Positions 24,383 through 32,270 of a DNA stretch of 64,000 bases are shown here, piece after piece. A program made the translations under genes and the position numbers. The stretch's first letter is position 1. The number at the start of each line of letters is the position of its first letter. The stretch comes from JAAFIW01 sp031414805. GTDB taxonomy: Bacteria; Pseudomonadota; Gammaproteobacteria; Burkholderiales; Burkholderiaceae_C. Where the stretch lies: NCBI GenBank assembly GCA_031414805.1, contig JANOQJ010000026.1:154513-218512 (forward strand), written 5' to 3'. Below the pieces are notes generated by a model. That model was not told where the DNA came from and did no database searches. It worked only from the letters and a program-made list of their open reading frames with translations.

Positions 24383-25593
24383 TTACGACTTCTCGGGCCG
24401 CTTCATCGTCTCCAGCTTGCCCAGATCCACCGTGTTCAGTGTGGCGATGTCAACGCCGCGCCCGCTGGCGTTGACCATCACGCTGTTTTCAAGTACCACG
24501 CTGAGCTCGCTGCGGCTGCCGTCTTTGGCGTAGCTTTCACGCACGGTGCGCTTGCCCTGCTTGTAGATTTTTTCAACTTCCTGGTCGGTTTCGCGGTCCA
24601 TGGTTACGCCGGCCCATGAGGCCATGGACATCAGCCCACCCAAGCCACCGGCGTCTACCACCGACAACTCCAGTTGCTTGCCCGAGGCGGCGTACACCGC
24701 TTTGGCGGTGGAGCCGGTGAAACCCATTGCACCCCCGCTTTGAGACTCAGAAGCGGTACGCGGCAGGTTGGCTGCTGTTTCGGGCAGCAAAGTTTTCAAC
24801 TCAGCCGCTGGGAGCGGGCCGCCAGGCACACCCGTGGCCGCGGCCAGGATGTCTGCAGAGGCTTTGCCCACGGCGGCCGCATCGCCCGATTTTTGGGCCT
24901 GCTCCATGCGGGTTGAGGCTTCCTGCATCTTCTGCTCATCTCATCGAGCTTGGCGGTGTTGATCGTGGTGCCGCCGGGCAAAGTGATTTCGGCCGGCGTC
25001 GACGCAGCCCCGATGCTTGAGAGGGGTGATGGTGTGAACAGCGCAGACAAAGCCCCCAGCACGATGCCTGCAATCACACCGCAAACGGCGGTCACGGCGG
25101 TGTAGCCCACGGCTTTGTCCGGCGGGCATTTCATCAGCAGCGGCAAACCGGTGTACAGCAGGTACAGCGCATACAGCGCGGCCAGCAAGCCCAGTATCGA
25201 CAGCGAAGGCAGCAGGCTAAAAATGCCACCCACAAATCCGGCGGTGGCGCTGTAGGCCACCACCTTGAAGGCCTTCAACGGGTTGGCCGTGCCGCCAAAC
25301 TGGGTTGCCAGTGCATTGACCACCAGCGACAGCCCATAAACCATGGCCAGCGACAGCACGAAGCCCAGCACCATGTTGGCCAGGCCCGCCAGCAGCGGCA
25401 CGCGAAAGTTAAAACCAAAGCCGCCCATACCGATCAGCGAAAAACCAATGAACGTGGCCAGTGCGGGAATGACCGCCAGGTACACCAGATAGTTTTTGTA
25501 GATGCTGACCACATCATCCGCCTCGGCCTCAATGACCGGCCAGGTGTCTTTGGGCTTGAGCAGAATGTCTTGCACGCGTTGAACCAGTTTCAT
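24383..25593 (-). pseudogene. Yip1-domain membrane protein, frameshifted by a 5-bp tandem duplication
   Basis: The N-terminal part (from ATG 25593) has five membrane segments of the Yip1 family after a soluble head (MKLVQRVQDILLKPKDTWPV). The C-terminal part (down to 24383) continues in another frame with KMQEASTRMEQAQKSGDAAA and a soluble tail. They join at 24935-24944, where the plus strand reads CTCATCTCAT. Removing one ATGAG (coding strand) restores a continuous KLDEQKMQEAST reading. The intact protein would be about 400 residues. Either a real recent mutation or an assembly error; the rest shows no decay. Function of Yip1 proteins in bacteria is unclear (membrane organisation or transport). 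Confidence 0.8.
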
Positions 25594-25652
25594 GGCGATG
25601 AACTCCTGATGGATGGTTGGTGCCGATGCTTGGCGCAGCGCATTATGGTGTT

Positions 25653-25702
25653 GCTGGTGCAGAAATAGCTGATTCAGCAGACTGGTATCTGCCCACTTTT
25701 TT
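25653..25702 (+). repeat. Degenerate TAGCTGCTTGAGCAG-type repeat
   Basis: AGAAATAGCTGATTCAGCAG, then ACTGGTATCTGCC and a CACTTTTTTTC tail, just upstream of the DinB start. Confidence 0.55.
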
Positions 25703-25742
25703 TCACATCAATCCCTGCGGTAAGCCTGGGTATGCTCGCTGC

Positions 25743-26966
25743 GTGACCTCTGCTCCCCCAGCCCCGCCTCGCCGCATTGCCCACCTGGACATGGATGCTT
25801 TTTATGCTTCCGTGGAGCTGCTGCGCTACCCGCAGCTCAAAGGCTTGCCGGTGGTGATTGGCGGGGGGCGCAGGCGGCTGGACGATGCCTTGCGCGAGGC
25901 GTATGCCGACACACCACTCGATCAAATTCCAGTCGCCTCTTTCCCCGTGCTGCGCGACTACGCCGGGCGCGGCGTGATTACCACCGCCACCTACGCGGCG
26001 CGCCAGTTTGGCGTGGGCTCGGCCATGGGGTTGATGAAGGCGGCCAAGCTGTGCCCGCAGGCCATTTTGTTGCCGGTGGACTTTGACGAATACCGCAAAT
26101 ACTCCCGCCTGTTCAAGGCCACCGTGACCGAGCTGGCCCCGCAGATGGAAGACCGGGGTGTGGACGAGGTGTATGCCGACTTCACACTCGTGCCCGGTGG
26201 CCAGCGCGAAGGGGGGCGCGTGCTGGCGCGGCTGATGCAAAAGAGCATTTTTGAACGCACGGGCCTGACCTGCTCGGTGGGCGTGGCACCCAACAAACTG
26301 CTGGCCAAAATGGCCAGCGAGTTCAACAAACCCAATGGCATCTCGGTGGTGTTTGAGGCCGATGTGCAAACCAGAATCTGGCCCCTGCCCTGTCGCAAAA
26401 TCAACGGCATTGGGCCCAAGGCCGAGGCCAAGCTGGCCCAGCTGCACATCCACACCATTGGCGACCTGGCCAGCCAGCCACGCGAATGGCTGGTTGATAA
26501 CTTTGGCAAGGCGTACGGCGTGTGGCTGCACGACGCGGCGCACGGCGTCGACAACCGGGCCGTGGTTACGGAAAGCGAGCCTGTGTCGATCAGCCGCGAG
26601 ACGACGTTCGAGCGCGACCTGCATGCGGTGCGCGACAAGGCGCAATTGGGCCAGATCTTCAGCGAGCTGTGCGTCAAGCTGGCCGGTGACTTGCAACGCA
26701 AGGGCTACGTGGGCAAAACCATTGGCATCAAGCTGCGCTACGACAACTTCAAGAGCGTCACGCGCGACCAGACGATTGAGCAGCACACGCAGGATGCTGC
26801 CTCGATCCGACACACGGCTGGGCTGTGTCTGAAGCGGGTGGACTTGACGCCCCGGCTGAGGCTGTTGGGGGTTCGGGTGGGCGGCTTGGTCAAGATGAGC
26901 GAGTTTGTGCAACAAGCGTCCAGCAGCAGCGCAGCACCAGACGATGGCAATCTGAGTCTGTTTTGA
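25743..26966 (+). CDS. dinB: DNA polymerase IV (Y-family translesion polymerase)
   Basis: 407 residues from GTG 25743. Palm and finger motifs are clear: HLDMDAFYASVELLRYPQLK at the N-terminus (first catalytic aspartates), GVDEVYADFT (third acidic site), CSVGVAPNKLLAKMASEFNK, then helix-hairpin-helix INGIGPKAEAKL and the little-finger domain. The C-terminus NLSLF fits a beta-clamp binding motif. It copies past damaged bases in an error-prone way and is usually in the SOS or stress response; no LexA box was identified. An in-frame extension upstream passes through a repeat and is not used. Confidence 0.93.
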   Translation: MTSAPPAPPRRIAHLDMDAFYASVELLRYPQLKGLPVVIGGGRRRLDDALREAYADTPLDQIPVASFPVLRDYAGRGVITTATYAARQFGVGSAMGLMKAAKLCPQAILLPVDFDEYRKYSRLFKATVTELAPQMEDRGVDEVYADFTLVPGGQREGGRVLARLMQKSIFERTGLTCSVGVAPNKLLAKMASEFNKPNGISVVFEADVQTRIWPLPCRKINGIGPKAEAKLAQLHIHTIGDLASQPREWLVDNFGKAYGVWLHDAAHGVDNRAVVTESEPVSISRETTFERDLHAVRDKAQLGQIFSELCVKLAGDLQRKGYVGKTIGIKLRYDNFKSVTRDQTIEQHTQDAASIRHTAGLCLKRVDLTPRLRLLGVRVGGLVKMSEFVQQASSSSAAPDDGNLSLF

Positions 26967-27063
26967 CAGCGGGTTAAAAAATAGTTGGGCCGTATCTTCG
27001 CGGCGTGTAACCGGCGAAGCCGGCCGTGCGTACTACTGCGACAAACCATTCCTGGGAGTCGTC

Positions 27064-27510
27064 GTGTCTTTCTTTAAACGACTTGTACTGGTGCTTGCCA
27101 CCAGCCTGCTAGCAACTGTGGGGTGGGCTGCTGGCCCACTCAACACCGACAAAGATGGCCTGGCCGTCAAGGGCTACGACCCGGTGGCTTACTTTGCAGA
27201 TAGCAAGCCGGTGCCAGGCAAACCTGAGTTCATGACCCAAGTTGGTGGTGCGACCTATTGGTTTTCCAACGCCGAGAACCGCGACAAATTTATTGCCGAA
27301 CCTGGCCGGTACCAGCCGCAGTTCGGCGGCTACTGTGCCTACGGCGTAGCCCAAGGCTACAAGCCCGACATCGACCCCACCGCTTTCAAGGTGGTTGATG
27401 GCAAGCTGTTTTTGAACTTGTCGCCAGAGGTTTCGCGCCGCTGGCAACTCGATATTCCTGGCTATATCAAGTCGGCGAATGACAACTGGAAGACGCTGGC
27501 CAACCAATGA
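27064..27510 (+). CDS. YHS-domain exported protein
   Basis: 148 residues: signal peptide (MSFFKRLVLVLATSLLATVG with WAAG cleavage), then a YHS-like domain with VKGYDPVAYFADSKPVPGKP, TYWFSNAENRDKFIAEPGRY and FGGYCAYGVAQGY. The family is small, periplasmic and often near metal or redox genes. The start is GTG 27064, after GGGAGTCGTC. The next gene, 62 bp downstream, is a cysteine-rich lipoprotein, and the pair may share a transcript ending at the terminator at 27861. A metal-related role is suggested by the domain name family and neighbour only. Confidence 0.85.
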   Translation: MSFFKRLVLVLATSLLATVGWAAGPLNTDKDGLAVKGYDPVAYFADSKPVPGKPEFMTQVGGATYWFSNAENRDKFIAEPGRYQPQFGGYCAYGVAQGYKPDIDPTAFKVVDGKLFLNLSPEVSRRWQLDIPGYIKSANDNWKTLANQ

Positions 27511-27572
27511 GCCTGCCGATTCCGTTGGGCGCACTGAAGATCCAATTCAACAATTTCTACTGAAAGACTTCC

Positions 27573-27830
27573 ATGAACCTATCCAGTCAACTGCGCAATA
27601 CGCTCTCAACCGCCATGGTCACCGCTGTTGCCGCTGCATCGTTGGGTGCCTGTGCATCCGCACCATGCGCCGGTAAAAAGTGTGGTGCCTGCGGTGCTTA
27701 CTCCCAGAAAAAATGTGGTGCGTGTGCAGCCAAGAAGTGCAGCGCCTGCGCTGCTAAAAAATGCGCTGCGTGTGCTGCTAAAAAGTGCGCTGCTTGTGCT
27801 GCCAAAAAGGCCTGCGCCGCCAAAAAGTAA
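27573..27830 (+). CDS. Small Cys/Lys-repeat lipoprotein
   Basis: 85 residues. A signal peptide ends in lipobox LGAC; the mature part contains 13 cysteines counting the lipidated one, mostly in four tandem 8-residue units K-K-C-x-A-C-A-A followed by a lysine-rich end. No family is recognised. The regular CxxC spacing is like metal-binding or redox-active low-complexity proteins, and the preceding gene encodes a YHS protein. It might bind soft metals in the periplasm or at the outer membrane. No DUF692/DUF2063-type maturation genes are nearby, which argues against a bufferin/RiPP cluster. Confidence 0.75.
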   Translation: MNLSSQLRNTLSTAMVTAVAAASLGACASAPCAGKKCGACGAYSQKKCGACAAKKCSACAAKKCAACAAKKCAACAAKKACAAKK

Positions 27831-27860
27831 GCACCGCGCACGACCTGACGCATATCCACA

Positions 27861-27896
27861 AGCCGCCAGGGCGCATGCCTTGCGCGGCTTTTTTGT
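27861..27896 (+). terminator. Rho-independent terminator after the Cys-rich lipoprotein
   Basis: AGCCGC (27861-27866) pairs with GCGGCT (27884-27889) around a loop with further pairing, followed by TTTTTT. Confidence 0.8.
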
Positions 27897-27935
27897 TGAT
27901 GGTTGCAGCGCCAGCGATCTACTAAAGTGAACCGC

Positions 27936-28634
27936 ATGACAAGTCCACAACCCGTGCCCTACCAGTTGAATCCCAGTGGTGTCACCCACGCCGAGCTGTT
28001 GCGGTTGGCGCGCAGCGCACAGCACATGATGACTGCCTGGAGCGACGCCAACAAACGCCATGGCTCGTTGATTCAAGCGTGGGTACGTGGCCAGGCCATG
28101 CAGGAGCAGGCGCACTATCCGCCGGGCGACGTCACCGACCCTACCAGCGGGTCTCAGTATTTTTATCATGCACACCGTGGCCAGGGTGGCGAGCACGGGC
28201 ACCTGCATGTGTTTTGGCACGCCGACGCACGGGGCCACCGACGTGCCAGTGCCGTCTTCAAAACGGGTGCGCCCACGCATCTTTTTGCCGTGTCGCTGGA
28301 TGCACGAGGCTTGCCCGAAAGCATCTTTACCACCAACCTCTGGGTGACCGATGGTCATTGGTTCGATGCAGATACCACCGCCCGACTGGTGGGACGTTTT
28401 TCAGTTGCGCGCGGTGGGCGCTACGCGGCGGCTGACCGCTGGTTGAACCACTTCATGGCGTTGTATCGCGGCGCGATTGAGCTGGCCTTGCTACAGCGCG
28501 GCCGCCGAGTGGCGTTGCTCACACGCAAGCGGAGCTGGCAAACACTGTCGCAGGACGGGCGACACGAAGTGCTCAGCGTGGTTTCGTTAAACCTGGCAAA
28601 CGACCTCGAAGGCATCGAGGCGGCATTGGGCTGA
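27936..28634 (+). CDS. Conserved hypothetical protein with EHGHLHVF motif
   Basis: 232 residues from ATG 27936. The N-terminal half is helical (HAELLRLARSAQHMMTAW); the central part is rich in histidine and aromatic residues (SQYFYHAHRGQGGEHGHLHV then FWHADARG), which could bind metal; then a beta-rich segment (PTHLFAVSLDARGLPESIFT). No signal peptide. I cannot assign a named family with confidence (possibly a DUF6969-type protein, from memory). Codon use is like the host. It begins 40 bp after the terminator, so it has its own promoter. Confidence 0.65.
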   Translation: MTSPQPVPYQLNPSGVTHAELLRLARSAQHMMTAWSDANKRHGSLIQAWVRGQAMQEQAHYPPGDVTDPTSGSQYFYHAHRGQGGEHGHLHVFWHADARGHRRASAVFKTGAPTHLFAVSLDARGLPESIFTTNLWVTDGHWFDADTTARLVGRFSVARGGRYAAADRWLNHFMALYRGAIELALLQRGRRVALLTRKRSWQTLSQDGRHEVLSVVSLNLANDLEGIEAALG

Positions 28635-28650
28635 ACAGTGATCAAATTAC

Positions 28651-28698
28651 CTTTTAGCCCAATAAGAGACTGCTCAAGCAGCTATTATTTATATAGCA
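28651..28698 (-). repeat. TAGCTGCTTGAGCAG-type repeat overlapping the end of the DUF1569 gene
   Basis: AGCCCAATAAGAGACTGCTC, AAGCAGCTATTATTTATATA and GC on the plus strand: a reverse copy. The last codons and stop of the minus-strand DUF1569 gene lie in its AT-rich end. Confidence 0.85.
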
Positions 28699-29212
28699 AA
28701 TAAACAGGTATTTCGTCCTGATGGTTGGCAATGTGAAAGCTGTGCGCCAGTGCGAAATCAGCCTTGCTCAAGTTGCCATAAGCAAAGTGGGGCTTGAGCG
28801 CGCCACTGTGCGCTTGAAACCGATTGATGCTGGTTCGCAAGCGCAGGGCGGCGGGTGCGAGGTCGCCCTGCATAGGCAGGGGGGGTGCGCCGGGAATGGG
28901 TTCGGCCAGGCCGTGGCTCATGCTGCCGCGCCATTTGAAAAAGCCGAATACCGCGGCACCCACCGTGCTTTGAAACAGCGCGCTTTTGGGTTGCGGGAAG
29001 CCGTCCAGGCTCATTTCAATGCTCTGCGCCAGGTGGTTCAGCACCGCCACCATGGGCCACTGGCCGGTGGTTTTAACGGGTGATTTTTCGATGCGGTCCA
29101 ACCACAGCAAGGCGTCACTTAAGGACTGGACTTTGGGTGCGGTGGCAGCATATGACTTGGGTAGTGTCTGGGTAAAAGCCAGAGGCATGAGCAAGATGTG
29201 GCGGCGTTTCAT
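28685..29212 (-). CDS. DUF1569 family protein
   Basis: 175 residues beginning MKRRHILLMPLAFTQTLPKS, which looks like a signal or Tat-like leader, although the twin arginine context is weak. The body matches the DUF1569 (DinB-like four-helix) family: LLWLDRIEKS, WPMVAVLNHLAQSIEMSLDG, and the C-terminal HSFHIANHQ. These histidines could bind a metal, as in DinB-like proteins. The final residues (VYLLYK) are encoded by the interspersed repeat. ATG 29221 is an alternative start. Function unknown. Confidence 0.7.
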   Translation of the reverse strand: MKRRHILLMPLAFTQTLPKSYAATAPKVQSLSDALLWLDRIEKSPVKTTGQWPMVAVLNHLAQSIEMSLDGFPQPKSALFQSTVGAAVFGFFKWRGSMSHGLAEPIPGAPPLPMQGDLAPAALRLRTSINRFQAHSGALKPHFAYGNLSKADFALAHSFHIANHQDEIPVYLLYK

Positions 29213-29238
29213 GCGGGGCATGGTAATGCAACACCCGC

Positions 29239-29271
29239 AAAAAAAGCGGTGCATCCGCGAGGACGCACCGC
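29239..29271 (-). terminator. Rho-independent terminator for the 29298-31293 genes
   Basis: GCGGTGC (29246-29252) pairs with GCACCGC (29265-29271); on the minus strand the stem is followed by TTTTTTT (29239-29245). Confidence 0.82.
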
Positions 29272-29297
29272 CTGTGTGACAGCTGACCGCGATAGCT

Positions 29298-29627
29298 TTA
29301 CAGCGTCGCGTCGGGCTCTGTGGTTTCGCTGGTGGGCAGCGTGATGTCACCAATCAGCACCGGCTCGGCGACCTCGCTGCTCATGCCCAACAGCGTACCC
29401 AGGTAGCTCAACAACCCAGCTACGCTAGCAGTTGCTGATGCTGGAACAGCCGTTGTGGGGGCTGGGGCTGGGGCTGGTGTGGGGGCTGGAGCGGGTGTGA
29501 CCGCAACTGGCGGCGCTGCAACGGGTGCCGCATCGTCATCACCCCCGCAGGCGGCCAACGTAGCCGACATCAGCACAGCCAAGGCGGCCATGCGCATCTG
29601 ACGCGTGTTCATATCAAACGTTTTCAT
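29298..29627 (-). CDS. Small lipoprotein with Pro/Ala linker, hypothetical
   Basis: 109 residues: a signal peptide with lipobox LAAC followed by GGDDD, a Pro/Ala-rich stretch and a short C-terminal segment (LLSYLGTLLGMSSEVAEPVL) with no recognised domain. The acidic residues after the cysteine fit an exported lipoprotein. It follows the DUF4331 gene by 34 bp and precedes a terminator, so the two probably form one operon. ATG 29612 or 29594 could also be starts. Function unknown. Confidence 0.65.
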   Translation of the reverse strand: MKTFDMNTRQMRMAALAVLMSATLAACGGDDDAAPVAAPPVAVTPAPAPTPAPAPAPTTAVPASATASVAGLLSYLGTLLGMSSEVAEPVLIGDITLPTSETTEPDATL

Positions 29628-29661
29628 GGTGTTGTCCTTGTCTTGTAGTCAGGCCAACCGC

Positions 29662-31293
29662 TCACTGCGAACCCGCGTTGGGCGTGTTCAGGTAGGGGAA
29701 CGTCGTCAGAAACGGCACCACCGCCTGGTCCACACCGTCATGCACCGCAGCCGATGTGGCACCCAGCGGCACGCTGGAGGCTTTGCACTGTGATGTGACG
29801 CCGGCTACACCGGGAATGCTGTTGAGCTTCAAACCATCGTTGTCACCGTTGATCACGCATAAACCGCCCAGCATGGCCACCAGGGCAATGTCCACCACGT
29901 CGTCTTTGGGGCGACGACCGTTGGGGAAACCGGCCAGGTCTTTGGCTTGGGCCAGATTGGCCAGACCGCCGACTTTGAGCACTTCACCAGCCACACCCAG
30001 ACGGTTCTGGTCAGCAAACTGCACAGGGCCAATGGCGGTGTTCAAACGCAGCATTTCCGAGGCGGTGACGGTGGCTGGCTTGTTCACGCCGGTGATGCCG
30101 GTCAGGAACACGGTGGCCAGGTCGGTGCGTGGAATGTTGGTGGGAGCCAAGCCAGCGGCATTGCCCGCCAGCACCAGGCCCAGCAAAGCGGGCAAGGTGG
30201 GGTTGGTCACATAGTCCAGAAACTGGCCGTCGCCGCTGGGCTTGCTGCTGTTGAACTTGTCTTTGTCTTTCAGGCCAATGACAACTTCGTTGACCAGTGG
30301 CTGACCCAGACGGGAAACCTGTGCCCAGGCACCGCCGGCCTTCACGGTGGTCTGGTGGCCAGACGCCGGTGCGCCGGAGATCAGTTGCGCCTGGCGCAGG
30401 CTGGCCGTGGTCCAGCCGCCAATGACGGTCTCGCTACCCGCAGTCAAACAATCCTTGTGCACTTCCAGCGCGATGGAGGTAACGTTGGTGTTCTGAATGG
30501 AGTTACCCGCGAAGGCATTGATCAGAGTTGGGTTGGTGATCTGGGCGGCTGTGGCGTTGACCAGGTCAAAGATCGGGCCCAGGTTGACGGCAAAGCCTTC
30601 CTGGCGCTGGCCGACGAACACTTTGCCGGTGTCTTTGCCTGCAGGGCAACCGGGAATCTTGACTTCATGGATGTGTTTGCTGGCATAGGTAGCGTAGGCA
30701 GCGGTATTGCCCAGGGTTTTGACGCCGATGTAGTCGACAGGCTTTTCAAAGGTGGTGGCACCAGCGGTTTTGGCGACGGCAGACACGGCACCCGTGCGGC
30801 GGTCACCGCGCACGATGTTCACGCTGTAGGACTCGTTCAAATTCAGGTTGGCGTCGTTGACGTTGGCCACCGCGCCAGCCTGGATCAGGGGAATGGCGAC
30901 TGATTTCTGGGCAGCACCGGTGCCAATAGGCAGGGCGACGTTGTTCAGTTTGTTGGCAAAGCGAAACTGGAAGGTGATGTCTTCTTTGGCATCGCCGTTG
31001 TTGTCCAGATGGATTTCGTACAGGGCGTTGGGGTCCATCACAAAGTAGTTAGGACCGCCGTACGGGGCTTGCAGGGGCTGGTAGTTGGCGATCAAGGTCA
31101 CGTAGTCGCTGCGCCCGCCGGTTCCGGTGGTGCTGACGCCTTCGTAGCTGCGAAACATGTAAAAGTCAGTGGCGTCGACTTTGGGGCTGGCGGTGATGCC
31201 AGGGGCTTCGCGGTGGCTGGAGGCCATCGAAAGACCTGCAGCGCAGACGGCTGAAACGGCCAGCGCGGTCAGGGTGAGTTTGGTGGGACGCAT
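29662..31293 (-). CDS. DUF4331 domain exported protein
   Basis: 543 residues with a signal peptide (LTLTALAVSAVCAAGLSMA) and the family opening SSHREAPGITASPKVDATDF. Later blocks include VMDPNALYEIHLDNNGD and an NxDGP-like RPKDDVVDIAL near the end. Start ATG 31293 is preceded by AGGAGA, 6 nt away; the longer frame extends into the tRNA-proximal gap. DUF4331 proteins are exported and of unknown function, often near ECF sigma systems or lipoprotein genes. It likely forms an operon with the small lipoprotein downstream. Confidence 0.82.
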   Translation of the reverse strand: MRPTKLTLTALAVSAVCAAGLSMASSHREAPGITASPKVDATDFYMFRSYEGVSTTGTGGRSDYVTLIANYQPLQAPYGGPNYFVMDPNALYEIHLDNNGDAKEDITFQFRFANKLNNVALPIGTGAAQKSVAIPLIQAGAVANVNDANLNLNESYSVNIVRGDRRTGAVSAVAKTAGATTFEKPVDYIGVKTLGNTAAYATYASKHIHEVKIPGCPAGKDTGKVFVGQRQEGFAVNLGPIFDLVNATAAQITNPTLINAFAGNSIQNTNVTSIALEVHKDCLTAGSETVIGGWTTASLRQAQLISGAPASGHQTTVKAGGAWAQVSRLGQPLVNEVVIGLKDKDKFNSSKPSGDGQFLDYVTNPTLPALLGLVLAGNAAGLAPTNIPRTDLATVFLTGITGVNKPATVTASEMLRLNTAIGPVQFADQNRLGVAGEVLKVGGLANLAQAKDLAGFPNGRRPKDDVVDIALVAMLGGLCVINGDNDGLKLNSIPGVAGVTSQCKASSVPLGATSAAVHDGVDQAVVPFLTTFPYLNTPNAGSQ

Positions 31294-31450
31294 CGGGGTT
31301 CTCCTGGAATCGTTAAGGGTTGAGTGAAAGGCCCTCTCAATACGGAACGAACCGTTGACTTGGATGTACCTAGTTTTGCAATATTTTGTAACTGGGGCGT
31401 TTCTCCCAGCATTCCCCGCACCGCCTGAGCGTGACATAATCGCAACCGCT

Positions 31451-31543
31451 GGAAACGTGACCGAGTGGCCGAAGGTGCTCCCCTGCTAAGGGAGTATGGG
31501 GTGTAGAGCCTCATCGAGGGTTCGAATCCCTCCGTTTCCGCCA
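31451..31543 (+). tRNA. tRNA-Ser (GCT)
   Basis: A 93-nt class II tRNA with a long variable arm. The acceptor GGAAACG pairs with CGTTTCC; the anticodon loop CTGCTAA gives anticodon GCT; the T arm is GAGGGTTCGAATCCCTC; CCA is encoded (31541-31543). The 3' part is the attachment site of the filamentous prophage, which leaves the tRNA intact. Confidence 0.96.
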
Positions 31544-31792
31544 GCTAGCGAACTTCGACACCATGCGGTCTTTGCATGCGCTGTCTCTCTCGCTTTCTAG
31601 TGCGGCTCGCACTATCCATGTCTGCGCGTCTTCTCCGAGTTCTTCGGCCAGCGTACCTGCTATAGCTGGACTTAGATTGCCACGCATTTTCGCCATTGCG
31701 AGGGCTGTTCGTGAAAGCTTCAGTTCACGTGTCCATGCGGTTGCAGTTTTCACTGTCATTGCTTTCTCTAGCAGCTCCATAGTTGTTTGCAT
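31511..31792 (-). CDS. Prophage HTH regulator (DUF3693/Cro-like)
   Basis: 93 residues. Residues ~5-60 look like a lambda-repressor-like helix-turn-helix (TAWTRELKLSRTALAMAKMR, then NLSPAIAGTLAEELGEDAQT) followed by a helix containing ALESERD. Small regulators of this type sit at the immunity end of many inovirus genomes. Its last 11 codons (WRKRRDSNPR) are antisense to the tRNA-Ser 3' end, so integration completes the gene. It is transcribed away from the operator-like repeats at 31810-31887, consistent with autoregulation. ATG 31780 is an alternative start. Family assignment is moderate. Confidence 0.75.
   Translation of the reverse strand: MQTTMELLEKAMTVKTATAWTRELKLSRTALAMAKMRGNLSPAIAGTLAEELGEDAQTWIVRAALESERDSACKDRMVSKFASWRKRRDSNPR
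31530..31545 (+). repeat. attL of the inovirus prophage
   Basis: CTCCGTTTCCGCCAGC, covering the tRNA-Ser 3' end including CCA; the same 16 bp recur at 38189-38204. Confidence 0.88.
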
Positions 31793-31809
31793 ATAGGGTT
31801 TATCCTAGT

Positions 31810-31887
31810 GTTAACGTCATGTTATCCAATTGATAACTTGATGTGAGCAGTGTAGTCTTCGTCTTGTTAACGTGTTGTTATCAATTC
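31810..31887. promoter_or_regulatory. Operator-like repeats at the prophage regulator promoter
   Basis: A palindrome GTTATC-CAATT-GATAAC at 31821-31837 sits inside a longer motif GTTAACGTCATGTTATCCAA (from 31810). The motif recurs as GTTAACGTGTTGTTATCAAT (from 31867). The half-site pair GTTATC/GATAAC appears again at 32225-32243. The spacing and location fit repressor binding sites. Confidence 0.6.
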
Positions 31888-31906
31888 AGGAAGCCGCCAT
31901 GCCCTC

Positions 31907-32080
31907 TCAGTCTCGCCAGTCGTCCTTAGAAAACGGCTTTTTCCCGGATCGCCAATCCGGTTTTTCCTCTTTTTTTCCAGCAACAGCACCGACAACCCAA
32001 AAAAGTACGGCGTTAACAAGCAGCACACCGATAAGCCACCACAGCCACGACGGTGCTAGCGACGGATTAAAAACCCACAT
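31907..32080 (-). CDS. Prophage small membrane protein
   Basis: 57 residues: a hydrophobic helix (WLWWLIGVLLVNAVLFWVVG, about 12-31) after NPSLAPS and a basic/acidic tail (KKEEKPDWRSGKKPFSKDDW). ATG 32080 has an excellent ribosome site, AGGGGGA, 4 nt upstream. The opposite-strand frame over the same DNA has no ribosome site and poor composition, so I prefer this gene. It could be an envelope-acting prophage protein (superinfection immunity or stress), but nothing proves that. It is probably transcribed from the divergent promoter region at 32081-32270. Confidence 0.6.
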   Translation of the reverse strand: MWVFNPSLAPSWLWWLIGVLLVNAVLFWVVGAVAGKKEEKPDWRSGKKPFSKDDWRD

Positions 32081-32224
32081 ATATCCCCCTGAAAAACGCG
32101 ATTCTGGCCCAAACACTGCACTCGGCTACATGTCCGGTGCACACGACTGCTGCCCCCCTGGTTTTAACGGTTTGCCTTCAGCCTTGGCGGCTTCCGGTGG
32201 ACCCGGCCAGGGGGTCAGCTCCCG

Positions 32225-32243
32225 GTTATCCAATTTCGATAAC
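32225..32243. promoter_or_regulatory. Second operator-like palindrome of the prophage
   Basis: GTTATC-CAATTTC-GATAAC: the same half-sites as the palindrome at 31821-31837 with a 7-bp rather than 5-bp spacer. It lies between the divergent 57-residue gene and the rightward structural genes. Confidence 0.55.
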
Positions 32244-32270
32244 ACGGGCTCAGTAATCGTAAAGCGCGGC

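Noticed and set aside
31872..32270. N-terminal half of a long plus-strand frame in the prophage
   Set aside because: No ribosome site at either ATG, biased composition, and it runs antisense to a better-supported 57-residue gene; only the part after 32271 is kept.
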